Assembly: GCA_033558025.1 (NCBI GenBank)
Contig: JAUCEF010000014.1
Span: 3,658,001-3,722,000 of the forward strand
DNA: 64,000 nt
Source of the DNA: Phytophthora sp. 'mugwort'
Lineage: Eukaryota; Oomycota; Peronosporomycetes; Peronosporales; Peronosporaceae
Direction: 5' to 3'
Below, piece by piece: positions 22,408 to 32,903 of this stretch. The notes under the pieces are model-generated. The model was given only the letters and a program-made list of their open reading frames with translations, was not told the DNA's origin and did no database searches. A program made the translations under genes and the position numbers. Every line of letters begins with the position of its first letter. Position 1 is the first letter of the stretch.

Positions 22408-23648
22408 TCCCCGCCCAGCGGCGAGGGCAGCAAAGAGAACCAGACAGGACCGTCTTCATGTAGTACCCCCATCATTAAGTTCAATCCACGAGCATGCTTC
22501 TATAATTTTGTGGCGACTAGCGTTGAGGATGACGTGCCTCCGCTGGAATTTCGAAAAAATAATATCTTTACATTACAGAAAGATTATGCGGCCTTTAATA
22601 GGCAGCAAGCAGGACGGATCAAGGAAGACCAGCGATCAAATTCATGGTGTAGACAGCTACGAGCAGCAGGCGGCAATGGCTTTGGGCATCGGCAGGCAAG
22701 GCGCGAGGCTCCATGCGGTGCCATTTGATTACTTTTTGGGTTGACAGTGGGATCGTATGGGACAGGGCTAGGGCCAAAATTTCTTTGCGACGACGACTAG
22801 AAAATGCGCACTGAAGAGGCACCCAGTTGCTCTAAAGCTTTGTCTTGCTTCACTTGCAGGCAACTATTACAGCATTCATGCGTGGACGAGGACCTTCCAT
22901 CCGTGTTGTATGTAGCGCTCCTTATGCTCCATTCAAGCCCCGTTCAAACACAAAATTTACCCGTGTGACCACCTGTTACAACTTCAACGGTATGACGATC
23001 TTCGCCGGGTGGAAAGTTCGCACTGCGGCGCTTACAGCATTACACTTTTTTCGTTCGGCGGGTATCCACCTGTCACAGCTAGGAGGCCTTTATCTTCATC
23101 GTCAGCCAGTACTTGGAATCGTCTTGGTGGCCATAAATCTTGTCAGTCGCGCGCCTAATAATTTTGGCTTCCAGCGAAGCCGGCGCGCACGCACATAACG
23201 GTAAGCGGCGGCTTTCCATTTGGGACGAATGCTGAACAGGGCCGGGAGGTTACCAGCTACAACGCAGCGCCAATGTTTTTGCTGGCACGGCCGCGGTAAC
23301 TGTCATGAGGTCTCCTAAATGCACCCACTGTTAGCAGCAGGGTGTGCGTGACCATAGCATAGCTTACATATCTGATTCAATTTCTTATCGAGCTCCGTGA
23401 TGATGCCAACTCGGGCACGGCGAGTCTGGAAGTGACCATAAAGAAGAGGGATTTGTCATGCGGATTAACACCCATTTCCCCACACCTTACAGCAAGTTAC
23501 TGTAATATTTATTACTGTAGATAGACCACTCTCATTATCTACAGTATAAATGCCCTTGTGAATATATTCAATCTTCTTTCAACCACGTTATTTTTAGCCG
23601 CGTCGTGTAGCGTACACAAGTAGCACGACGTGCCACAAACTACACCTC
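22408..23648. other. No gene recognised
   Basis: 1.2 kb between the zinc-repeat gene and the end of VPS16. Open frames such as 22845-23198 have no recognised motif. It forms the boundary between the repeat-rich flank and the gene-dense island. Confidence 0.4.
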
Positions 23649-26264
23649 CTAAGACACAAAGCCAAGCTCCATGGCGGCCTTGTCAGCCTGGTTGCAGATG
23701 TTGTCGTCGTTACACAAGTTGCGCACATTCGTGAGCTTCTCTGGGTCCTTGAGCTTGATGGCCAACTGCAGCGCATCGCTGTACATGTCGAGGTGGATGA
23801 GTGTCTCAAACTTCTCGTCCACAGACGTGATGCGCGTCGTATAGTTCTCGGCCTGTTGCTTCTCGCCCTCTTCAAGACACGCAATAGCAAACGCCTTGAA
23901 ACCACACGGCGGGTTCTTCTTCTCCATTGAAAACTTGTGCAGCGCGTCCCATTGGCGCGTCTCGGCCAGCGCCTTGATCTTCACACGGTAGAACCGTTTG
24001 TCCGGGACTTTAAACTTCTTGGCGAATGCTGCAACCACCGGCAGCAGCTTGGGCTCGTACTTACTGTCACGCAGTAACAGCTTCATCGTGTCTGAGATGG
24101 ACACACCCACGAGTTTGCGGCGCTTGACATTCTCCGGCTTCTCCTCCAGCTTGCCTTGTTCTTGAAGAAGCTCAATCTGCTCTTCCGTAAGCTTGGCATG
24201 TGACGGTAGCTTAGCATTCGTATACTTAGTAGTTGCGTCCTTGAGGGCCGTGATCTTCTCGTCCACGTCCGTAGTCTTGAACGAAAGTAACAGGTCGTTC
24301 TCAGCGCTGGCAACGTCGGTCCAGAGCGCAGGACTCTCCGAGCTCTTTGTGGCACGATAGTACAGCAGCATAAGGTTTACAGCTTCAGCGTACATGGGTT
24401 CGCGGTTCAGCACGTAGCGGAACTCGTCCATTGACGGCAGTGTACGCTCCAGATGGAACAATGTCATGTAAATCAGGTCCGTATTGTTGGACTCGAGCGA
24501 CTTGCGCAGCGCCAGTTCGAACTCGCCCATAGACAGCAGCAGCGGGACCTGGTCAGAAGCATTCTCTTCTAGATCTAAGAACATCGTAGCAAGTCGTCGT
24601 CGATTCACACGCTCTGCACAGTTGGCAATATCTGCGTACGACACTAGCGTCGCATTCTTGAGTTTCTTGCGCACAAGAGCAACAAGCTCCTCATCTGAGA
24701 CGTTGGATGACGTCGCCGCCTTGACCTTCTCACAGGCCCAATGCACCAGAACCCGATCTGTCGGGATCTTCAAGTACTCACAAATCTTCAGCGCTAGAAA
24801 ATGGTGACGCATAGCGACAAGACGGCTCACGACGACCTCTGCAGTAAGACGGTCAAACTGCGTTACTGTCAATGGGAATCCAATCTCCTGCTGGCGAAGC
24901 GCGTTGAGCACGCGGACCTTGCGACACATGTCCACAAACATTTCAGCGTCCATCATAGCGTTGCCTCCGCCAGTTCCTGTGCCCCCTGGAAGTGCCGAAG
25001 AAGCGTCCATGGCTGAGTCTACGAAGCACTTGCCATACGATGCGGCACGCAGCAGTGTTGTCTGTGAAGCGTAGTCGAATTCGCTACCAGCAGCATCCAC
25101 GCAGTCCTTGATTGCGTCTTCCAACGCATTCTGGCTCAGAATAAAGCGAATATGTTCATCAGCCTTAGCATCACCCGAGTCAAAAGCGTCCAGAGCCTGG
25201 TACAGCATCGCAGCAGGCGCTGTGGAGCCTACTCCCTTGATATTCTCCACACATGTCGGCACACGCAGCACAATATCGTGCGATGAGGCACTGTACACTC
25301 TGCAACAGTCAACTTCCTGTGCCAATACAATACTCTGTGAATATGGAAAGCGTAGCCATGAGCCGTAAGGTCCAACCATGACTAATCCTGCACTGGGCCA
25401 GTACATCAGCACTGAGTCTTCTCCACACCAGCGCATACTCAAGGGACTTGCTTTGCTCTGCGTGTCGAAAGACAGGATCTTCTTGTCCATCATCGTGTTC
25501 AACACTGTCAAGATTCCGTCCTGTGTGAACAGAGCCATAAAGAGTCCGTTAGGTGCAATGGCTACAGCTGAGATGGGCGCCGCAATCGACTCTTGTAACT
25601 TCATATCCTGGGCTCCTCCGTCTTTGCTCACGACCACGAGCGATCTGTTGGTCGTACCCAGTAGAACCTCGGGATAAATGCTCTTGAGGAACTTGGGCTC
25701 CAGGACGGCCATGCACGTAGGCGGGTTCGCATCGGAGAGCCCGCAGTCCGGCATCAGCGACACTTTAGGCCGGACAGAATCGACGTCCAGCACCTGCACG
25801 AGCGCCATCTTCTCCGTAAGTGCCACGAGGCCGCCACCCCAGGCCTCAAAGGTGGCGATCTTGTCCTTGGAGCCTGGAGGCAGCAGCGTGAAGCGCGTCT
25901 CTTCATCGCCCGTCATGCTGAAGGCCATGCAACTGCCGCTGGTAAACACGCAGAGCAGACGCAGCTCGTCCGTCCACGTCATGCCCACAAGCGTCTCTCG
26001 TTTGTCCTCGAACGGCGTCCAATCCACGGCGCCGAGTTTGTGTCCACAGGCGTTGAAGAGCAGAAGTTGGCGCGCAAGTGGCGCATCCGACGACACCTTG
26101 ACCAGCTTCTTCGAGTCACGCAGCAGCGCCACAGGCCCGCCAAAGGGCGCACACGCCGCAACGAAGTCGCGCAGGTCAGTCACCCCCTCAGTCGCCCAGT
26201 TCATGCCGTACACGGCCCATTTCTGGTACTGCACCTTGCCCAGTGTATGCCACTCAGTCTCCAT
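23649..26264 (-). CDS. VPS16: Vacuolar protein sorting-associated protein 16
   Basis: Single exon, 871 aa, close to the usual 830-850 aa of VPS16. The N-terminal about 420 residues are a beta-propeller-like Vps16_N region; the opening WHTLGKVQYQKWAVYGMNW is typical, and further blocks include WCGEDSVLMYWPSAGLVMVG. The C-terminal part (about 520-840) is the helical Vps16_C region, with LKICEYLKIPTDRVLVHWAC, DLIYMTLFHLERTLP and a closing ELGFVS. By family knowledge VPS16 is a core subunit shared by the HOPS and CORVET tethering complexes, working with VPS33 in endosome/vacuole fusion. The start is the first ATG of the homologous frame. It is followed in the same direction by two other membrane-system genes upstream, spaced 151 and 318 bp. 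Confidence 0.93.
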   Translation of the reverse strand: METEWHTLGKVQYQKWAVYGMNWATEGVTDLRDFVAACAPFGGPVALLRDSKKLVKVSSDAPLARQLLLFNACGHKLGAVDWTPFEDKRETLVGMTWTDELRLLCVFTSGSCMAFSMTGDEETRFTLLPPGSKDKIATFEAWGGGLVALTEKMALVQVLDVDSVRPKVSLMPDCGLSDANPPTCMAVLEPKFLKSIYPEVLLGTTNRSLVVVSKDGGAQDMKLQESIAAPISAVAIAPNGLFMALFTQDGILTVLNTMMDKKILSFDTQSKASPLSMRWCGEDSVLMYWPSAGLVMVGPYGSWLRFPYSQSIVLAQEVDCCRVYSASSHDIVLRVPTCVENIKGVGSTAPAAMLYQALDAFDSGDAKADEHIRFILSQNALEDAIKDCVDAAGSEFDYASQTTLLRAASYGKCFVDSAMDASSALPGGTGTGGGNAMMDAEMFVDMCRKVRVLNALRQQEIGFPLTVTQFDRLTAEVVVSRLVAMRHHFLALKICEYLKIPTDRVLVHWACEKVKAATSSNVSDEELVALVRKKLKNATLVSYADIANCAERVNRRRLATMFLDLEENASDQVPLLLSMGEFELALRKSLESNNTDLIYMTLFHLERTLPSMDEFRYVLNREPMYAEAVNLMLLYYRATKSSESPALWTDVASAENDLLLSFKTTDVDEKITALKDATTKYTNAKLPSHAKLTEEQIELLQEQGKLEEKPENVKRRKLVGVSISDTMKLLLRDSKYEPKLLPVVAAFAKKFKVPDKRFYRVKIKALAETRQWDALHKFSMEKKNPPCGFKAFAIACLEEGEKQQAENYTTRITSVDEKFETLIHLDMYSDALQLAIKLKDPEKLTNVRNLCNDDNICNQADKAAMELGFVS

Positions 26265-26415
26265 CTTAGAAGTTCTAACCCGAAGATGCGGGGGAGGAAT
26301 GATGAGATTTTATGTCTTGGACATGAAATTAGTGTTGACCACATCAACTTGAAGTGCAAATGGCTACATTCTAGAAGTTATTAATGGGTACATACAAGCG
26401 TGTATATTGTCAAGG

Positions 26416-29400
26416 TTAGACTTGGCGCCAGGTGCCATAGTCGCCGAGGTCCTGCGGGCCGAAGCTCATGCGCATCGACTTGCGCAGTGCAGGCTCGCGG
26501 TACAGGTCGCTCGAGTCGGGGTCGAGGCCCGTCAATAGGTCCGGGTCGCTGCTTGTCGGTAACATCAGCAGTGCTGAAGACTCGCTCAGTGTCTCCAGAG
26601 GTCGGCGCGTGTGCATTGGCGCAGCAGTGGAAGCTTCTTCGTCGCCAGCGGGGGGCTCCTCGGGCTCGCCATGGTCGTCACTTTCCTTGTGGTCCTTCGT
26701 GTCGCTCTCTTCCAATGGCTGGAGACTCGAGTTTAGCATACTGAGCGGGAATTCAGTCGCCTTGGTCGGCATCCCCGAGCTCTGCAGACTCATGCTGTGT
26801 TCCAAGTAGTTGTGTCCACTGCGAACGATCATGTGGTGCTGCTGCTCCTTGTCGCGCACGTATCCCCACAGCACGACAATGTACGTGCCCATAAGCAGCA
26901 CCAGCACAGCAGCGCTCTGCGTCGTCGTGCCACGTTCGAGAATGAAGCCGCTCATGGCACCCTGATACAGCAGCAGACTCACGCAGGTGGCGTGGGTGGC
27001 AGTACGGGCGATGCTACCGCGTCCCTTAATGCGACGCCGCACATTCAGCAGCGAGTACTTGTCCACGCTGTGTTGCATCACGAAGTAGAGCGTGCCCAGC
27101 GGGAGAATCAACGGTACGACGGTGCTAAACATGAGCACCACAGTCAGTGTACTGATCTGCACGGCCGACTGCGTGCCCGTATAGAACTGGTCGGCTTCCA
27201 CGGCTTGAACCTGCTCCCGAGGCGTCAGTGCACGCGGCTTTGCCCATGAAAACTTGACGTACTCTGTGGCACGCAGTAGTACAAGAGCAGTACCCAGGAA
27301 GCAGCGCTGAAGGATATAGTCCACGTAAAAGATGCCGGAATTGTGTAAGAAGAGTGTGCCAAGCATGCCCAACACCTCGCCATCGTCCTCCAGATACAGC
27401 AGGACGGCGTCGATGGACATGAAGGCCAAACTAGGCACGAAGATGGTGTTAAAAATCAGGTACACGGAGGCTGTACGCAGGATCAATCTTTCCTTGGCCG
27501 AGTCTGTCGAAATAGGCTGGATACGACCGGCAATCTGCAGCACATTCAAAAGTACTGCATTGATCATCACCAGGATCAGAGTGGGGATGTAGTTTGCCAT
27601 CAGCTTTGCCATACGAGGAGACACTTTCTTGAGCAGGTCGCCCAGTTGCGCCACCAGGTCCGATAACGACTGCGCAGCTCCCGTCGAGTAGGACGTACTA
27701 CTGGAAATGGCTGACGTCACGGCAATAGGAGACGTGAACAGTAGAAGCACCACGAGGATGCACACATTGACCAGCAGCACGACCACTGTGCGCTTTGCAA
27801 ACGGGAACGATACACTCTGCCAATCAATGTCATCAGGCTCAGGAGCCGCCTCTAATTGCCATCGGGTTAGTCCCAATTCACGCACATAACGCACGAGTCG
27901 AGGCTGCGCGTGCTCCGGGAAGCGAGCCAAAATCGACGTGATACTCTGGTTACGAACACGGCGTACAAAACGAGCACGGAGTCTCGCGGACTTGAAAATC
28001 ACAAATGCACGCCCAGCACCCTTATTTTCATGCAAGATGCGAGACAAGCACGTCATCTCCTTCTCTCGCAGCTCCTTAATGTGGTTCATAAGTTGCTCTT
28101 CTTGCTCTTCCATTGGTACGGGCTTTGAGCACCATCTGACGCAACAAAACAAGTTGCTCAAGAGCAATCGAAGCGACGGGATCATGACGCCACCGGGAAG
28201 CAACCGAAGGGACCACGATGGCTTCTCGCCGTTGAGCTCGCGCTCGTGCAGAATCTTCATCCGCGCCAATGCCGTTTCCTCATGACGGCGACGAGCTTGT
28301 AGTCCGTGGAACTCGGCCAGATTAAATACCACACTCACATCTTCCACGTAACCGGGGAATACCTCGTCTAGCAGACGTAACATTCGCTGCTCTCGGAGAT
28401 TCTTGGGCAATCCGCGGTTCACAAAAATCGATCGATTACTGAGGGCCGAAGGTTGCATTCCAATGAGATGTGTGCGCTCAGGCGTCTTGAGCTTCTGCTC
28501 TTCAACCGCAAGCACATCCTTTTCCTCCTCCTTAGCGAGCAAAGGTTGTTTCTCTGAGTCTTCTGAGTCTGTCTGTGCCTTACTTGGCGACACAACGAGC
28601 TCCGGCGTCACAGCCTCCTCTTCACCATTCATACTCTTGTCACCTTCTCCAGCTGGTTGTCCCGTCGCCACACTAGTGGCATTGGACGTAATAGAAGACG
28701 AGCGTTGCGTGAATCCTGCCAATTCGTGCGACCTCCTTGAACGATGCGTCGGGATCGTCGCCAGTGCGCTCAGTTGTCTGTAGTATACGAGAAACACAAT
28801 CGTCGTCAAATAACACGTGACGACCGGCACCCAAAGATACGGCGACTCGTGCGGCATGACTCGGATCGTGGCATGGGCAAAGGACCACCACTTGTTGTCG
28901 TCGTCGCTTTGAGCTGCAGCACTGCCGCTTCCTATAACGCTAGCACTGGCAGCCATAACGTCCGCGTCCTTCCCATCCATTGTGAAGAGGTCCGTAACAC
29001 CACGTGTTGAACCATCCGTGATTGCTTCGATTCCCTCGACTGCGGCCTCTGCCGCCGCCTCTACCTGCTGTATGGCGTGGGCACCAATCGTGAGATACAG
29101 AGGCAGCAGCACCAGCATCGCGAAGACGCTCAGCACGCCCAGGAAGCGCGCCGTGTACTGCTGGTATAGCAGGTAGAAAGTGCCTTCAGGGCCAAGCTGC
29201 ATCTCCACGTCCGTGCCCCTGATTGGGGTGCGCCACAGCAAGTCGCCCCACTTTTGAAGTGTGAACTGGGCGGCCTCCTGTGCCCTGGCAGACAGGATGG
29301 AGCTCGAGCCGAAGCGAAAGAGACTGAAGCGCGTACTACGCGCGCCCGCCTGGAAAATGGCCAGCGCCACGAGGAACATGACGCAATTGAAGCCCAGCAC

Positions 29401-29523
29401 GAAGCCCATACCCTGCCAGCCCATGGCTGCATCTTTGGCCACGGTCGCGTTGTAGTCCACGTTCCAGATGTTGTTGGAAGGCGCGTGCGACGCCTCCGCG
29501 AACGGCGGCGGAGTGTCCTCCAT
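26416..29523 (-). CDS. OSCA/TMEM63/CSC1-like (DUF221) channel
   Basis: 1035 aa, single exon. Architecture matches the CSC1/OSCA/TMEM63 family. There are three N-terminal membrane segments (about 35-58, 127-150 and 228-250), then a long cytosolic loop (about 260-570) with PGYVEDVSVVFNLAE and RAFVIFKSARLRARF. A C-terminal multi-span region follows (about 575-900), with LVNVCILVVLLLFTSPIAV and MSIDAVLLYLEDDGEVLGML. The acidic, Ser/Pro-rich tail (about 930-1035) is probably cytosolic. Family members are osmo- or mechanosensitive cation channels; the activity of this protein is inferred only. An inserted acidic low-complexity stretch (about 290-350) makes the first part longer than in typical plant proteins. 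Confidence 0.9.
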   Translation of the reverse strand: MEDTPPPFAEASHAPSNNIWNVDYNATVAKDAAMGWQGMGFVLGFNCVMFLVALAIFQAGARSTRFSLFRFGSSSILSARAQEAAQFTLQKWGDLLWRTPIRGTDVEMQLGPEGTFYLLYQQYTARFLGVLSVFAMLVLLPLYLTIGAHAIQQVEAAAEAAVEGIEAITDGSTRGVTDLFTMDGKDADVMAASASVIGSGSAAAQSDDDNKWWSFAHATIRVMPHESPYLWVPVVTCYLTTIVFLVYYRQLSALATIPTHRSRRSHELAGFTQRSSSITSNATSVATGQPAGEGDKSMNGEEEAVTPELVVSPSKAQTDSEDSEKQPLLAKEEEKDVLAVEEQKLKTPERTHLIGMQPSALSNRSIFVNRGLPKNLREQRMLRLLDEVFPGYVEDVSVVFNLAEFHGLQARRRHEETALARMKILHERELNGEKPSWSLRLLPGGVMIPSLRLLLSNLFCCVRWCSKPVPMEEQEEQLMNHIKELREKEMTCLSRILHENKGAGRAFVIFKSARLRARFVRRVRNQSITSILARFPEHAQPRLVRYVRELGLTRWQLEAAPEPDDIDWQSVSFPFAKRTVVVLLVNVCILVVLLLFTSPIAVTSAISSSTSYSTGAAQSLSDLVAQLGDLLKKVSPRMAKLMANYIPTLILVMINAVLLNVLQIAGRIQPISTDSAKERLILRTASVYLIFNTIFVPSLAFMSIDAVLLYLEDDGEVLGMLGTLFLHNSGIFYVDYILQRCFLGTALVLLRATEYVKFSWAKPRALTPREQVQAVEADQFYTGTQSAVQISTLTVVLMFSTVVPLILPLGTLYFVMQHSVDKYSLLNVRRRIKGRGSIARTATHATCVSLLLYQGAMSGFILERGTTTQSAAVLVLLMGTYIVVLWGYVRDKEQQHHMIVRSGHNYLEHSMSLQSSGMPTKATEFPLSMLNSSLQPLEESDTKDHKESDDHGEPEEPPAGDEEASTAAPMHTRRPLETLSESSALLMLPTSSDPDLLTGLDPDSSDLYREPALRKSMRMSFGPQDLGDYGTWRQV

Positions 29524-29841
29524 TGCGCACCGAACTTCCTGTTGAGATTTGAATATGGAGGGACTGGCGAGCGGCCTGATTCAGTCGCCGCATACGAAAA
29601 TTTTGTGAATCGTTTAAGAAGGGGTCTGCAATATCACATATTCAGTCTGGTAACGATATACGTTATGATGGTACTATATATGCAGCTAATTATTGTTGTG
29701 GAATTAACTGTCAGAGGATTTAAGGTCGGACGGAAATTTATTTGACAGCTGGTACAATTTTGGAGGAGGTCAACTTGTTAGCAAAGCGCTAGCCGTTTTT
29801 ATCCTGTTGCATTCCCAATGTTTTGAGTATCTGCCGCTGTC
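29524..29841. other. Intergenic, DUF221 promoter region
   Basis: 318 bp between the stop of the disulfide isomerase gene and the start of the DUF221 gene, both on the minus strand. It should contain the end of one transcript and the promoter of the next. No strong core element was recognised. Confidence 0.5.
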
Positions 29842-31345
29842 TTACAACACCTTCTTGTTTAGCGCACGCGCCGTCTGGTGGATGATCTGGTCAACAATGC
29901 CAATGACTGTGAAGACGCCGCCGATGATGGCGCACGCCGACGTGAGAAAGTGGTAGAACGGCACCGAGTCCTCCGAAATGCGCACCGACATAGGCGACAG
30001 GTCGTAGCGGAACATGACGGATGGTAAATCCTCTGTCTCCAGATACTCATTCGAGTGCGCAGTGTACTTGTACACATTGACCTCCGAGTCGTCGCTCTGC
30101 ACGTACGAGTTGGTCACCACCTTAATGTAGTGCACATACGTGTGGTTCTTGTAGAACGACGTGAAGTCCTGGTTATCCAGGCGGTGCGTGTACAGCTTCG
30201 TCTGTGCCTCGTGCGGCAGCTTCGACATCTCGCCGGGCGCCAGGTGCTCACCAAACCACAGTTCATTCACCGTGTGCGACGCGTTCACCAGCGACGAGTC
30301 CATCGAGTACGCAGGGTTCGCCAAATGCACGTGGAAGTTGCCGGGTACGCGCTTCACATACAGGTGGCCGTACAGACGGCAGCCCTCGGGGCCAACGGCT
30401 GAGCGAGCAATCGCCCGACCTTGTTCACGCGCAGCCTTCTTGTCCTGCTCGAACAGCTCCTTCTTACGGGCCTCTACAGCGTCCACCTCGCCGGCCATTA
30501 GCTGTTTGAACTTGTCCACAAAGGCCTCCACAGTACGGTCACCGAAATACATTTCCACGGGGGATACATCGCCGTCCTTGTAGAACAGAATGGATGGGTA
30601 CGCACGGATAAACTGCTTCATGCAAAGTTGCGGGTGGGCCTGGCAATCCACTGACGCCACACGCACCTGCTGACCGTAGTGCAGTGACGGCAGCGTCTTG
30701 GCAACGCGTGTCCAGACGGGCTCCAGACGCTTGCACCACACACACCATGGGGCGAAGAAATCGACAGCTACGTAGTGATGCTCCTTCAAGAAGGGCTCGA
30801 AGGTCTCGTCGTCCAGAATGGTCACCGTGGCGTCCGACTCGGGCAGGTCGCCATACTCGGCGTCCTCGGCAAACTGGGGCATGATTTGTGTCTCCTGAGC
30901 GAGGCCAACGCTGCGGCCCTTCTGGTCCAGACGGATCTTAAAGATGTCGGACGTCATGTTGTGCTTGCGCGTGCCCGTCATGTCCGAGACGTCGACGGAC
31001 GCGAACTCGCAGGGCAGGTCGGGCACTGTGATGTTAAAGTTGATGCGCATCGTCTGGTCCAGGCCCTCGTCCATGACGATGTCGTACTTGTAATCCACCG
31101 TGAGGTAGCTATTAAACTCGAGGATGAACAGCAGGAACATGATGAAGCACCCGGCAATGGACAGACTCACACCGGGCAACGTGCTCACCGTCAGATCCTG
31201 CAATCGCCAGGGGGAAATACACCACAATAACAGCAACATTAGACGGCGATGCAGGCGGGAGCATGAGGCTGGGAACCATGACAAAACGCACCTCCGGGAT
31301 CTTCTTGTAAAAGTCCCACTTCTTCATCACGTCCATGGCACCCAT
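29842..31345 (-). CDS. PDI-C type disulfide isomerase (thioredoxin + ERV/ERGIC domains)
   Basis: Spliced: exon 1 is 31345-31292, exon 2 is 31197-29842, and the 94-bp intron starts GTGCGT and ends GCAG. The 469-aa product begins MGAMDVMKKWDFYKKIPEDL, the classic ERGIC/Erv41-46 start. A membrane segment (about 26-49) follows. A luminal thioredoxin domain carries FFAPWCVWCKRLEP, with the CVWC active pair near residue 168. A C-terminal ERV region with a second membrane segment (about 437-458) precedes a C-terminal KKVL, which fits the KKXX ER-retrieval signal. This layout is known from plant PDI-C proteins. Role: disulfide chemistry on cargo cycling between ER and Golgi. Divergent from the MinC gene, 306 bp apart. 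Confidence 0.9.
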
Positions 31346-31651
31346 TATAGATTTAGCTGGTGTTAGTGTGGGCGGAAGATGTACAAGACGCGTGCGGAGA
31401 CGGCGAGCTGCAGCAAGGCACGAGGAACAAGCTGTGGACTGGCGGTGTTGCCTCGAAGTCCGGCGGGGATCAAGCTTACGTGGCAATCAGCCAAGGGGGC
31501 GGTGTATCGGATTGGACAGGGACAATCACCAGAGATGGGTACATCGCGATTGGACGATATCGTACTTATATGATATATGTTGTGTGTCGCACACCATTTG
31601 ATCACATTTGTGGTAGGAGGTTATTCACTTGCGCTTTGTATCGGAAGGTTC
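31346..31651. promoter_or_regulatory. Shared divergent promoter region (PDI-C / MinC)
   Basis: 306 bp separate two divergent start codons, so the sequence must hold both promoters and 5' leaders. The MinC side has CACACCATTTGATCAC near 31590, which resembles the 3' half of the oomycete initiator, but the match is partial. No other element was recognised. Confidence 0.5.
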
Positions 31652-32697
31652 ATGCAGCGGGCGGTGCTCACTACGCGGCGTCGAGCCTTCTCACAGCAGG
31701 CTCTGCGGCGCTGGGAGGAGGTGTCCAGCGGCCGTCGCGCATCCACAGTGAAGCCTTCGGCTTCCAAGGCGCTGGAGCTGGACGGCCGCTCGTATCTTCT
31801 GCCCACGCTCAAGCTGTCTAGAGTGTCGGGGTCCAAAGAGGCCAAGGATTCGCAGTTCTTCCAGGCCCGGGCCAATCGACCCACGCCCGTAGTGCTGGAT
31901 CTGCAGCGAGTATCGAGTGATGGTGGGCAGAACACATTTTGATTACTACTGGAAATATCTGCTAACCAATTCTCTCAGGCTCGCCGCACTCGCAGTCGAT
32001 CAAGAAGCATCAACTGCGGAGCAAAATTCTGCAGCTGCAGGTCGGTTTGGCTGCAATTCAGCGACAAAGACTCTGTTATCGTATTATGTTGAGCGTCGTT
32101 GCTATGGCTGAATTGCAGGAAGCGGGTTACTTGCCAGTGGGGATCACGAACGCCAGTGAAGACGTCAAGAAGGCGGCGGCTGCGCTGAATCTTCCCTACT
32201 TCATTGGCACGAGGCTGCATTTAGAGCAGAAAGTGGGACTCGCTGAGGAGCAGGCAGAGGAGCAGGTTCCTGCCACGTATAAGGAAGCAGCTTTTGTTGA
32301 AGAAGAAAAGGTCGCAGCTTCTGTTTCTGGACAGACGGCAGCAGAGCCACTTGCTCCCATGGTCGTAAGCCACTCGGTGCGCTCTGGACAGCAGATTTTC
32401 GCGCAAAACAGGTCGCTCGTAGTGCTCGGCAATGTCAGTTCGGGTGCCGAGGTGATGGCGGACGAGGACGTCGTGGTGTTGGGTGCACTCAAGGGCCGTG
32501 CGCTGGCTGGCATAGGCGGCAACGTGCGTGCGCGCATCGTCTGTCAGAGCTTTGACGCAGAGCTCATATCCATCGCGCACTGCTTTACGACGTGTGACGA
32601 CTTGGAGCAGGATGAGACTGGATCGTTGCAGCTGCACAAGCCCACGATCATCTCGCTGCAGGATGACCGGCTGCACTTCGAGTCGTCGGCCGTGTGA
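31652..32697 (+). CDS. MinC: Mitochondrial septum-site protein MinC
   Basis: Spliced model: 31652-31922, 31979-32040, 32119-32697 (303 aa). The C-terminal third is clearly MinC: VRSGQQIFAQNRSLVVLGNV, SGAEVMADEDVVVLGALKGR, ALAGIGGNVRARIVCQSFDA, ELISIA. The N-terminal domain matches in outline: VVLDLQRVS, then LQEAGYLPVGITNASEDVKK. The first about 22 residues (MQRAVLTTRRRAFSQQALRR) are basic and lack acids, fitting a mitochondrial presequence. Intron 1 (56 bp, CTAAC branch site, CAG end) is secure. Intron 2 (78 bp) has a weak GTCGGT donor and no stop in frame; removing it restores the MinC-like spacing, but retention is possible. MinC inhibits FtsZ assembly in bacteria; mitochondrial Min proteins are known in some protists, including oomycetes. 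Confidence 0.9.
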
Positions 32698-32903
32698 GAT
32701 GTCTGGAGAGAGCGCGCACTTTCATCACCGAGCCTTGCACATGTATATCTACTGCTGCTTCTAGCGCGCTCCAGCCGCTCTCTATCGCAGCAATTCTGCT
32801 TCATTACTTCGCTGGAAAAACTCGTCCAGTTCTTACTCTTCGGCTGAAATAAATAATATATTCTACATTACACTGGATGTTGTTGTCATTGCTTGCGTGT
32901 GTG

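Noticed and set aside
25678..26352. 224-codon plus-strand frame opposite VPS16
   Set aside because: It lies antisense to a well-supported VPS16 coding sequence and has no domain of its own.
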